64,000 nt of DNA, from contig JABYQQ010000008.1 in the NCBI GenBank assembly GCA_022605405.1, forward strand, positions 2,046,001-2,110,000, read 5' to 3'. Position 1 is the stretch's first letter; every line of letters starts with the position of its first letter. The position numbers and the translations under genes were made by a program. The stretch is from Earliella scabrosa. Taxonomy: Eukaryota > Basidiomycota > Agaricomycetes > Polyporales > Polyporaceae. The notes under the pieces were generated by a model. It searched no databases. It saw only the letters and a program-made list of their open reading frames with translations, and had not been told where the DNA came from. Below, piece by piece: positions 47,079 through 57,500 of the stretch.

Positions 47079-47363
47079 ATCTAAAGTGCGAAAGATTGTG
47101 GACTGCATAATATGTTAACTGCTAGCTTGAGGCCCATCATCCGATTTCCCATAAAACCTACCTTTCACCCTCAGCTAAGCAGTGAAGAACAGGTAGATAT
47201 AGTGAGAGAGAATGGCTCGAGAGAGAGAGAGCGAATGCACAAAGACTCGCATCAAGATGCCTGTCTGATAATCTTACACTGCCACTCTACCCTGGTCCTG
47301 CCAAAATTGGCAACTGAAACAAAGTGAGTATGAAATGTGTGACGATAGATCTACTGGTATCTA

Positions 47364-49871
47364 CTATACTTGCATCCCCATAGCCAGTTTCGCATCTATG
47401 CTCAGTCGTACGCGCTTGACTGGATGCTGCGAGTTCTGACTGGCATATCTAGGCATATGATCATCCGCATCAACCTCTACTGCCTTGCCCTTTCTAGAGG
47501 TAGGCTGACTCTTCTTTACCCAACCTCCTCGAGAATGCGCCTTTGAACAAGCAGCATGACTTGCACCTGCTTTGTTCCTACCATCCTTCTTCATCTGGGA
47601 TGTAGCTTTCTCTCGCTCTCGGAAATGCGACTCGAGGGTAGGACTCTGTTTGCATACCACAAGTCTATAGCCCAACAATTAATATATGATGAACATTTAG
47701 ACAAACAAAGAATAATAACCACCACTTACTGCCAGTTCCCTTTTCCCTCTGGTCCCGCACGAGTGACTCTATGCCCAAGCGCACAGTACTCCAGTGGACC
47801 GACGGCAACTGCTCGTGACTGCACGATCTCAACGAAAGTCCGCGCATTCCGGACTTTGGGAGATGCAAGCTGGAAGTGTGTATCTAGACCCTGGGGAAGA
47901 GGAAGGGGAGAGGTGATTGACCAGATAGCTTTCTGGGTCTTGACATCTGGGCAGAGATATAAACTTGTCTCGATACGCGCACCACGCATGTCCTTAGAGG
48001 ATAGAAGGGCTAGAGGCTGACTGCTGTTGAGATGGCTTTTACCCCCAGATTTCCACCAAACTACAGTCCAGAAAGACTAGTCAGAGTCTATATATATGAG
48101 AAACACGTATGACGACGTACGGTTTCGATGATACAGCACAGCTAGTGCATTTGTCTTTGGTGGCTCCAGGAATGACTCTCCCCAAACAAGAGGAATGAGA
48201 TCAGGCTGTACTTGAAAAGCAGGTTGGAGATATGTTGGTTCAAAGACGTCGAATAGCTGGGCCGATTTGGGGTTACGCTGGATGCGTGAACGATCCCATC
48301 CTAGGTTCTGTACCAAGTCAAGCAGACGAGTCTAAACCAGTCAAAGTAAGTCTCTTGAGTGACGTCAATCTACAGTTGAAACGACTACACATACCTCATA
48401 GGCCTTATGTAAAACCTTCATTCTAACTGACATGTACACATGTTGCTTTGCATGAACGTGCAGCCAAAGTGAAAATAGAAGACGGTGCTGGTCTGTAGGA
48501 GCCAAGACGAACCCTACAAAGCAAGGCTTGAGGAGAGCCCTATAGCATATGTATCTCCAAGTCAGTCAGCCTATAAGGGTGACAGATATATGATAGAACT
48601 TACGGTAGTTGCTTGTGGGCGCGGTCTGCAAATGTCCAGACTGCAGCACATAGCCGAGCTACCCGCGATGGTGATTGGAACAACTCGCCCTCTGTCAAGA
48701 AGGGAGACAGTCCTATCCGACATAATAGCATACTAGCATACTAGTCCGATGTGTCAAATGTGGAATACTTACCCGCCATAAAGAACACCTCAGTAATGGT
48801 GTATACTCCAATCCCCCCAAATATATGGCCATGGGTCTCTCTGATCGCAGTAGTAGCAAGCTGCTGATGTTTATGCCAGCCATGCTTATGGATTGCCTTG
48901 ACGATTCCAGCCACAGCAGAGAGCCATGCTGAGAAATCATTGTAGACGTCGAGATGCTGCACCGGATACGGCTCCCCTGTAATGAACCAGTTTGGCTATG
49001 GGGCTACTGTTAGCTATACCAGAAAGGGGCAGAAGAATTAGTGAGACGCACCGTGAATAGCATGTCCGCAGTGAGAAATGCCAGAACGTAGTCACCGAAG
49101 TCCAGTGCAATACCGACCCGAAAGCCACGTTCCTGTCCCAGTAAACATCAATATTAAACCAGAGATAAGATCATTACCAGTAAGCTCACATTGTTTATAC
49201 AAGCAACTTGCGTGATTTCGGTGTCCCATTGGACTCGAGTGTAGAGTTGGACAAGAGTGTGGGTGAGAAGTTGAATCTGCATTCAGTACAATGGAAATGG
49301 ATCATGAGACATCAATAATGAGACATAGAATTGAATTGATAAACTGGAGATGTAGACATACCTGCAAGCTCATGGTGCCAAAGTTAAGAATGACAGTCCT
49401 AGGTGTGCGGCATACATCTTGTAGCACCAGACCCTCCAGACTCTCTAACGGCTTCTCCTTAGTGAGATGTGGCCACACATATCCTTGGGCTGTGGTAGGG
49501 CCCCGCTTAATCTTGGAGTTGTAGTCGAGAAGACAGACCAAGCCTGAGGCATCAACTATGCCAGTAGTACTCTCCTGTTTGGTCCCATCACCCCAGATAG
49601 CCACTAGTTGAAGAGTGCTAGTGTCTTTCACAGCAAGCCACCACCAGAGGATGGTCAAATAGCAAGCCAGTACCTCAGTATACTCAGGCATGAATGGGGG
49701 AGATGACAAGACAGTATGGTACTAGGACGCGTCAGCTAAGCCTGGTTTACATGGGATGCATCTCACGAAGAAGTCTCGTAGAGGCGCTGATCTGTAGTCC
49801 AACAAAATAATATATTGTAGCGTCAGTTCCTCACCAAGTTCCACTTTTTTTCTGGTACATGAAGTATAGAA
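47364..49871 (-). CDS. uncharacterised multi-exon protein of the TIR element
   Basis: I do not recognise the family. Twelve minus-strand exons chain in perfect phase: ...-49767, 49721-49362, 49276-49190, 49132-49052, 48995-48773, 48712-48604, 48539-48395, 48331-48121, 48060-47730 and 47664-47364 are firm. The first coding exon is open back to about 49871 and the true ATG is unresolved. The product is at least about 650 residues. Visible parts are a Trp-rich start (ACYLTILWWWLAVKD), a GGIGVYTITEVFFMAGLSP segment, a TDQHRLLFSLWLHVHAKQHV segment, and a basic Lys/Arg/Ser tail (KKSQPTSRKGKAVEVDADD) that could be a nuclear signal. The ten consistent splice junctions argue strongly that it is a real gene. 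Its place beside the integrase-like gene, same strand, suggests an accessory mobility or capsid-like role, but that is speculation. Confidence 0.65.
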
Positions 49872-50259
49872 CTACAGCTAATGGAATCACAGTTTGGTTG
49901 AGCTTAGCAATCAATCCCTGTTGCTTGAAGTCGCATACAACGGCTCGTATACCCGGCGCCTACACAGCTTAACAGACGTTGACAGACGCTCATGCCTCGC
50001 ACACCAGGTGATTGCAAGTGGAGACAAGAAATATGTGCCGCTCGTGCTCGTGTAGCAGAACGAGCGGCCGGCTGTACTAGTTAGTTCATGGCTGTACTAG
50101 TTAGTTCATGGACGTGGTCAGGTGAAATCGTCCGCATCACCAGCCCCACTTGAGGGCCGTTCGAGAGTTGAGGCGTTGCCGGTGGCAACATGGTCGGTAA
50201 CGTGTTTAAGGTAACTGTAAGAGTAAGAGCATGTCAGCACGCAATGTAGGCGGTCGGAG

Positions 50260-50890
50260 AGAGGGTGAAGAAGCAGAGCACATGAGAGGCAGCACTGAGG
50301 CGGCCCTCGCTAGCGCGCCCCTCATCTCTCGTGCGCTCTGCTTCTTCACCCGCCACTCGTTCTGCTGAACGAACAGCTCGTATAGCTGGCCCAGCAGCTG
50401 GACGCGCTGCACCAGCTATCCGTTTGCCAGAACGGGAGGCAGGTAAAGAAGGAATACTTGCGGCAGGCGGGTGCGCTCTAGCGCCCTCGCAGAGTAGTAT
50501 ACTCTTCTTCCCGCAGGCCTTCCTTCTTCCCCTGCCGCCCGTTCTGGCAAACGGATAGCTTGTGCAGCGCGTCCAGCTGCTGGGCCAGCTATACGAGCTG
50601 TTCGTTCAGCAGAACGAGTGGCGGGTGAAGAAGCAGAGCGCACGAGAGATGAGGGGGGCGCGCTAGCGAGGGCCGCCTGCAGTGCTGCCTCTCGTGCGCT
50701 CTGCTTCTTCACCCGCCACTCGTTCTGCTGAACGAACAGCTCGTATAGCTGGCCCAGCAGCTGGACGCGCTGCACAAGCTATCCGTTTGCCAGAACGGGA
50801 GGCAGGTGAAGAAGGAATGCCTGCGGCAGGCGGGTGCGCTCTAGCGCCCTCGCAGAGTATTATACTCTGCCTGCCGTAAGCCTTCCTTCT
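50260..50890. repeat. nested direct and inverted repeats (hairpin nest)
   Basis: A ~200-bp unit occurs directly at about 50325-50524 and 50689-50888. A reverse-complement copy of about 140 bp lies between them (about 50535-50673). The 50260-50350 segment is itself a hairpin (GGGTGAAGAAGCAGAGC against GCTCTGCTTCTTCACCC). The units end in a small TAGTATACTC/TATTATACTC palindrome. On one strand each unit reads as a leucine-heptad-like peptide (LLGQLYELFVQQNEWRVKKQ), so it may be amplified coding DNA. Confidence 0.85.
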
Positions 50891-51030
50891 TCACTCGCCC
50901 CCATTCTGGCGTACCGGCGGCTTGTGCAGCGCGTACAGCAGCCGGGCGACATGTACGAGCCGTCCGGCAGGATTCGGGAGAGGGGGGGGCTCTTGAAACG
51001 CGAGAGGGAGGTGAGGAATGCAGCACTTAC

Positions 51031-51295
51031 CTGTGCTTGTCCTCCCTCCTGCTGCAGGTTGTGGTGTCTCCGGGCCAGTGGTGGAGTTTGGGGCCCGGCC
51101 GATCTCCATAAAGAACCCTAGGGGGACGATGAGCTCCGTCGACGTTGAGATCCTGCCGCGCTCCAGGCTGGTGGTGGACGTCGCCATGGGGGTGATGGTC
51201 AAGCAGGTCAAGCAGGGAGGCTTGCACTGTTGGGCGTCACACTTGTCAAAGTGCGGTCCCTCCTCACCATGAGTTGTGCAGTAAGTACATACCAA
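51031..51295 (-). CDS. possible cysteine-rich exon
   Basis: The minus-strand frame reads CTYCTTHGEEGPHFDKC, then a Cys-x4-Cys-x2-Cys stretch, then a Ser/Thr-rich segment. It ends at an excellent CACAG|GTAAGT donor at 51031. The next exon would fall in the palindromic repeat nest, which encodes a leucine-heptad peptide on this strand. No ATG is assigned. The plus strand is also open here, so this is weak. Confidence 0.3.
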
Positions 51296-51340
51296 TATGA
51301 TGCTTCAGTCTTCCCTATGTCACCGACTCACCGTAAGTTG

Positions 51341-51448
51341 AATATCCCGCAGAGTATCTGCAGAGGTGTTCGGGGGACCCATCAGGGATTAGTGTTACGC
51401 GAGTCGCTTACAGGGCGCTACGAAGCTGACCAGTCCTGCTTGCAGTAC
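51341..51448 (-). repeat. right terminal inverted repeat (108 bp)
   Basis: Reverse complement of 40604-40711 with a single mismatch. The inner end AATATCCCGC is at 51341 and the outer end is at 51448. Confidence 0.95.
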
Positions 51449-51535
51449 GGAGGCGCACGCCGCACCACGAGGCGAGGCGCAACTTCGGGCGTAAGTATGC
51501 GATCGGTCAGCCACAGACTAGCACAGACTACACGA

Positions 51536-54500
51536 ACAACTACTTTACGCACGCGCTTGGACACCTTACGATAACGTTCACACTCCGCACCCCATGTCTC
51601 CTGGAGACGCTGACCATTTACGATAGAGCACCATAAGCCCGCAATTATTTATTCCTATCTATGTACATAGAAACTGTGTCTTGGCGCACTGCTCGCCTGC
51701 TTACGCAGTATAAATACAAAGATTCTCTCTCTCTCTCAGCCACAGACTACAGTCGATAGAAGTTTCGTTTCGTATGCGGCCAAGTTCGTGTCTCACCGGA
51801 TTACACACCCTTCTAACTCATCCGCGGGTACGCGAGAGAGTCGCGAGTCGGGCCAGGCACGCCGCCCATGGGAAGTCGAGCCGTCCATACAGTGCGTGAA
51901 ACGGTGTAACGTGGCTGGTGAAGGAGCGCGAAGCCTGAGGTGTGAGCTGGCGTGAGGAGGTGTGAGGTGTGAGCTGGCCACGCGCGAACGCGCGATCAGA
52001 TGTGATCACACCGAGCCATGCGAACCGCGAGCACATCTACTGCACATCTGAAGACCGAATCTCACCCCCGCTCAGGCACGGAACAGCCTCATCGGCCCAG
52101 GAAAGCGTTCCCGCAGGTTCCCGCCGGCTCCCCCGAGGCACAGGCGATCCCAGGCACGCCCTCCCGCCTCCGGGCTTTCCGAGGATTTTGACAGTCGAGC
52201 AGAGTCGAGTGGGGCGCGTGGCCGCTCAGATTCGCGGTGACGTTGTGCGATGGACGGGGTGTGGAGAGCGAGCTGCGCGCTGTGCTCACCCTTGATTCCA
52301 GCGTGCGTACGCCATCGCCAGCGTACATACATCTTCAAGACCAAATGCTCGACGGCTCCGGATGGCCGCAGCCCGATGGGATGCTCCACCTCGCGTGCTC
52401 TGTGTGATGTACATAGTTAGCCAGGGTGAGTTACCGTGGTCCGTGGCCCGTGCCCGGCGAATTCTGTTCTTGCACCCTTGACGTCGATGATGTCGATGCT
52501 CGCGCAGCTCTGTGAAGTTTGGGAAAGGTTAACTTGGCTGCATCACACACTATCCGCATCTGCATCATCCAGGTACTACTAGTATGGTCTGCGAGCAGGG
52601 ATGGATGGGACGGGGAGCTTGCAAGCCCGCCACCGCCCGGGATCAACGCCGCGCTAGAGCGAATCTGTCAATGTGGATCAACAGCCGACCCCGCCTCCGA
52701 CTTGTCCGTTCTCAGCCAACTCAGGCCAACTCCCGCAGCCAACTCCCGCCAGCTGCACGCTCGTCCGGATCCCGAGTCGAGTCTCTTGACTCTGCTATGC
52801 TCGTAAGCTTGGAAATCGTGCTCAACAGACCCAAGGACAGGATCAATGATGGTCGCTTGTTTTAGCGTCCGTCTGGTGTGGTCAGCTCTGGTAAGCATCG
52901 TGCATCAAATGGCGTGAGCAGAGATCTAGAGTGCTTACCTTTGCAGACTGCAGTAGACATGCATGCCAGCGAACGGAACGCCCATTCGGGTGCTTTCACC
53001 TGCGGCGTGCGCTCTCCCGTCAGTACTTACGGCGTACGCCGTTCTGATGCACAATCACCACACTGACATCTCCACTGACAGTAGGGCCAAGCAGGTCTCG
53101 AGTGGATGGACGGGGCCCGCGTTGGCAGACCCGCAAACCTCCGCCATGGGCCCGTGGGCCAGCCTACGAAGTCGGAAGAACGCGGTCCGTGAGAGCACCC
53201 GCATGCACCGTTAACGTTACTCGTGAGAACGCCCGCCCATCTCGAGCACAAACGGTACGCGTCTGCCGCGACACACTGACATTGACACTGACACGTACGT
53301 ACACATACGCGTTGAGTCACGCTCGCGCCACCGATATGGGGCATGGGTCGGCCCGTATACGGTGCGCTCTCTCGCGATCTTCCGCCGCGGCGACCTGCGG
53401 GCGACGTGAAACACTTCGCGCGAGAGGTCAGACGACAGAACTCGCCGGGCCGACGTCTTCGACGCTTCGTACTAGCCTGGAATGAGCTGGGAATGGGAAA
53501 CAGGAAGCTCGAGACGAACGAACTCGAACTCGAACTCGCGGTCCGGCCGACGGCGCGGAGAACGTGAAGAACCTCTGGAAGTGTGGAATTTGGATGTTTG
53601 CGGACCCTCTCGGCTTGCAGCTGCCGGTCGAGTGTAAGCGTGGTCGTGAGTCGTGACGAGTTGACTCAGCGTTAACCTCGCGCCCACTGCCCCAGTGCCC
53701 ACGGAGCGAGACTGACGGGTTGTCCAGAACGTCCGGGCGTTGGAAATCTCGTGCCACCCACCCGCTGTCGAAGCGACCACACGGGACGCCGCTGCCGTAA
53801 AGAGCTCGATATTAATGTTTCGCAGCGTCACGTCGCGTTTATCACGGTTCTGCCAGGACGTTTGATTCAGTGTGCGCAGTACTGGCATTTGACCCGCCCA
53901 AAGCCGGTCTCGGGACTTACCCTCCAGGCATTGACATGTAACTTGAGTCTTGAAGCAAGTCGTGCGCAACTGTATTCTGACACGTCGACACGTGAGAGTG
54001 AGAGCGAGAGAACAGAATCAAATTCGGCCGAGGTCCAAGACCACGTTCCCAACTTTCCGGTTTCGCGAGTTCGAGCAGCTGATCTGCAAGGCACGATCAG
54101 CCAGGGCGGAAGATCGCCGCCGGAACATGCTGGCGTACCTAGCCTCGACCCCTCCGCCAGTCCCCGCCAGCCCCGCCAGCCCCCTCCGCACGAGTCCGCA
54201 AAGTTTGAGACTGTGGCCCCGTCAGCGCGCCCATGGCGCGAGGGCGCGCGTCTGAGCGCGCTGTTGAGACGAGGGGAGGGTTAGACCGCTATCGCGCGCG
54301 ATCGAGCCCGTATGTCGACGGTCACGGTGTCAGCGAGGATGGACGTTGTAGAGCCTCTTAGAGGGCCGAGGCGGTTCCCCGTGGGGAATCGGATATCGTC
54401 CATAGGCACAGAGGTACAGAGGCACAAGGGGCGGAGGTGGGCGCGAGCCTGAGCGCAGGGCCTGCCGCCAGGATATAGATACTGAGGAAACAGGACCGTT

Positions 54501-57500
54501 GGGTCTTGCCAGCGTATAGGGCACCCGCTCGACTCTCGAACCACCTGCGCACTCTGACTGTCCCGCTCTCCTGCTGAGGCGCCCGAGCCGTCCGTCGTGA
54601 TACTACCTGCGCCGCTCGTACTCGTGCCCGTCGCCGCCTGGAGGAAGATGCTGCTCAAGAAGATCAGGATGGGAAGTGCCGATCGGTCGCGGGACGGCGG
54701 GATTATTGGGAGGAAGAGGGCGGACGCGCGTGGATGCATAGGGCAGGCTGCCAGGCCGGGGACCGGTGAGAGGTGGTTTGTTCGTCATCCCATACATTCG
54801 TATGTCATCATTCCTACATGTGTCCCGGACGGACCACAAACGAAGGACGATTTCGTCGGGAATTGCGCACAGTTCGTAGGCCCGTGGGTCTTCCGCATTG
54901 TCTCTCCTCGAACGTGAGGCCGTCGGCAAGAACTCAGCTGCGCGCGGCATATGTCTTCCCCTCACACAGTCGTTTGTCATTGTCGTACCTTGCAGCAGGC
55001 TATGTTCGGGATTCTGGGCGAGAAGAGAGCGTGAGGGAAGGTGGTCACCATCGTGCGCCATTCATCGGCGGCCGACAACCGTTCACGAAGATCCTCGACG
55101 CCTTCCTGGAGTCGACTTGTCGGTCGGTGCGTCACCACATCTTCTTGCTCGCACGATCCAGGACATCATGTCTGGTCGGTGAAGAGAGGAAGAAGGGGGA
55201 CCTGCGGCGTGAATTGTCGGCGCTTCGTTCAGGCACCAGAGGGTGAGTTCTGCTTGCACGCCCGTACGTCCTTACGTCCTTTGCTCATTGCGTTCGCTAG
55301 CCTTCGTTCGTTCCATGAAACAGAGAAGGCGGCAGTTTTCGAACGAACGAGTGCGTGTAGCGGGCAGAAGACGGTGCGCTGTCATCTTCCTATACGGTCC
55401 CCTGTCGTCGAGATTCCCGAACACCAGGCGAAGAGGAAGAATCCGCCGGCAGGGCGGTCGGCATTGGTTAGGACGTCTCTCTCGTGTCGCGACATGTTGA
55501 GAGGTGGCATGGGAATCCAGTCGCAATCTCCGGGTCGCCGAGAACCAAAGCGTGACGGCGTGCAACGGTCCATGCAACAGACCATGGGGGCGGTCCGCGA
55601 GACATCGCTAGCTAGAGCTTGGGCGACGTGTCTGAGAGTGCTCTAACCCCTTGACGCTCATGCCGTTTCGGCCGCCAGTCCGTAGAACGTACGTGTGTCT
55701 CTCGTTACTGCGATTCCATGTACGGCTGCGACCCGGTCAGAGATAGAACAATGACGTCTGCATGCAAGAACTTACCCCAGGAGCGGAGCCATTTCTGCGA
55801 ACCTATAGCCGCGGACCCGTTTGCAAAGTTCAATCGCAGCTGGGTGCGCTCGATGCACGTTCCGCGGGCAGGTCCGCAAACGTCAGACAGACGTCACGGC
55901 TCGCGTCCTAGCCCTTGCCCAACGGTCTGAGACGTCAACGAGCTTCTGCCAAACGATCGTCGGCCGCGCGTCGACCGTGCGCCGCTGGTTCCCCAGGACG
56001 AGCGCATGGTCCTCCCCCCTCTTCCGGCCATCCATTCTCACTTCCGCTTGCTGGCGGCCAAACGCGGTCGCTCGAGGCCCACTGAGAGGCGCAAGAATAG
56101 ACCGCGCCAGACGCAACAGCCGCGGGCCCGTGAGTGAGGCTGCCCGAGTTCGTCCGCGGCGCGTCTCGCTCGCATTCGTTCGAGGGAGGTTTCTATTCTT
56201 CGCCGCGCGCGTGCTTCGCTCCCGGACGGATCTTTGCATGTCGTTGTATTCTTTCTCTTGGGCTCGATCTCGCTACCCACCGCACGCTTGCGAGTACACG
56301 AGTGTCGAGCGGGGATAAACGAGTACCGGGAGGATAACCTCCGGATGGTCCGCATTCCCTGGATGAGAAGCTCCCATTCCCGTTCTTGTTCCCACCCTGG
56401 GTCTGTCCGCTGAGCAGACGATGGGAGGAGGAGGACGATCGGGCACGGATATGGCCTAGTCTCGAGCGCGTCTCACTCTCCTCGTCACTGGAATGTCGAT
56501 GGGAGGACGGCGTTCTGGAAAGTATCGGACGGGGACTGCGGCCGGACACGAGGCGTGAGGTTGACGTTCTCCGCCGATGCAGCCGCTGGTCGATACGACG
56601 CTCCCGGAGGAAGTCAAAAGTGTGGGCAAGTCCGCAACGCTGAGATTGAACCCCTGCGATCGCGAGCGGGGCGCGTGAGCTGGGAACGTGCTGGCGGGGA
56701 ACCAGGATTGTGGATGGGCACACGAGCCAACGATGTCCGTGCCCTTGACGTCCGGGGTGCGTTCGGTTCTGTGTCCTGGGACGTGTGTGGCATATTCCGT
56801 ATTCCATGTTCCATTCGGTGCGTGTTACGTTCTCGTCTCGCGTATCTGGAGCATGAAGTCAGCGGCGCAGACATATGTAAGATGCGCACACGTCACTCGG
56901 AGTCGTACCGCGAGAGTCGTACATATGCGTCTATTCCCGAGCTGCATACTAACCGTATGTCAGGAACTTGTTCTGCTCCAATCGGTTTCGCGAGCGCGAG
57001 CGCTGATAGGGTCGCAGTGATAGACCGATGTTCGACTGGTGGATAAACTCACAATCGCGATGGTCCTGCGGGCGATCAACGGATATACACAGCAGCGGCC
57101 AGGAGACCGATGCTTTGCTCCACTTCGCCTGACTTGCCGTCGGTCGATCCTGACAGCAGTGAGCGATGACATTTGAACGGTCTTCGAGTACGTACACTGA
57201 CAGATCGCGCCTCAGATTCTGCATCAAAACACTGGCAAGGACGCCGCAGCCAGATTCTTCTCCATGTGCAGTTGAAACTGATGTTGAGGTCACAGAACAC
57301 ATCCCGATCCTGCACATCACATCTCGTCAGCGCGCAGACTTCGGTAGACTGTCTTGGTACGTCTTATTCACCTTCTGACACAGACGTACGCTACGCGCAG
57401 GCTGTACACTGATCCCCGCAAGGTGACCGCAAGCCACACCTTCTCGGATGCGTGTTCGAACATGACACTGTGACAGCAGTGAGGTAAGATCCCTACGGTT

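Larger units (their letters stand above)
49872..51340. other. right subterminal region of TIR element
   Basis: Contains a short direct repeat of GGCTGTACTAGTTAGTTCATG near 50068-50110, the palindromic repeat nest, and a possible cysteine-rich exon, ending at the right TIR. Confidence 0.6.
40566..51535. mobile_element. 11-kb TIR element carrying alpha-kinase and integrase-like genes
   Basis: The element is bounded by 108-bp inverted repeats (40604-40711 and 51341-51448). Outside these, a shorter shared TAGTCTGTGCTAGTCT motif marks probable outer ends (40566-40587 and 51515-51535, the right one shorter by one base). Inside lie an alpha-kinase gene (plus), a DDE integrase-like gene (minus), an unrecognised multi-exon gene (minus), a possible small cysteine-rich exon (minus) and a palindromic repeat nest. 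The interior is clearly richer in A+T than the flanks. The integrase-like gene is the obvious candidate recombinase, and the others are cargo or accessory genes. No target-site duplication could be assigned. The layout is unlike Helitrons (no ends or helicase seen) and unlike Mavericks (no polymerase B found). Confidence 0.75.

Noticed and set aside
50206..50775. The two MQRVQLLGQLYELFVQQ frames as two independent genes.
   Set aside because: They are copies of one repeat unit, with an inverted copy between them, and have no ATG-led complete frame independent of the repeats.
40566..51535. Helitron, Maverick/Polinton or LTR retroelement as identity of the large element.
   Set aside because: No helicase or Helitron ends, no polymerase B or packaging ATPase recognised, no reverse transcriptase, and the ends are inverted rather than direct repeats.
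54281..54739. Minus-strand 152-codon frame starting with a real ATG and a hydrophobic stretch (possible small secreted protein).
   Set aside because: No clean signal cleavage region and no conserved motif, and all six frames are open hereabouts in GC-rich DNA. Not enough support.
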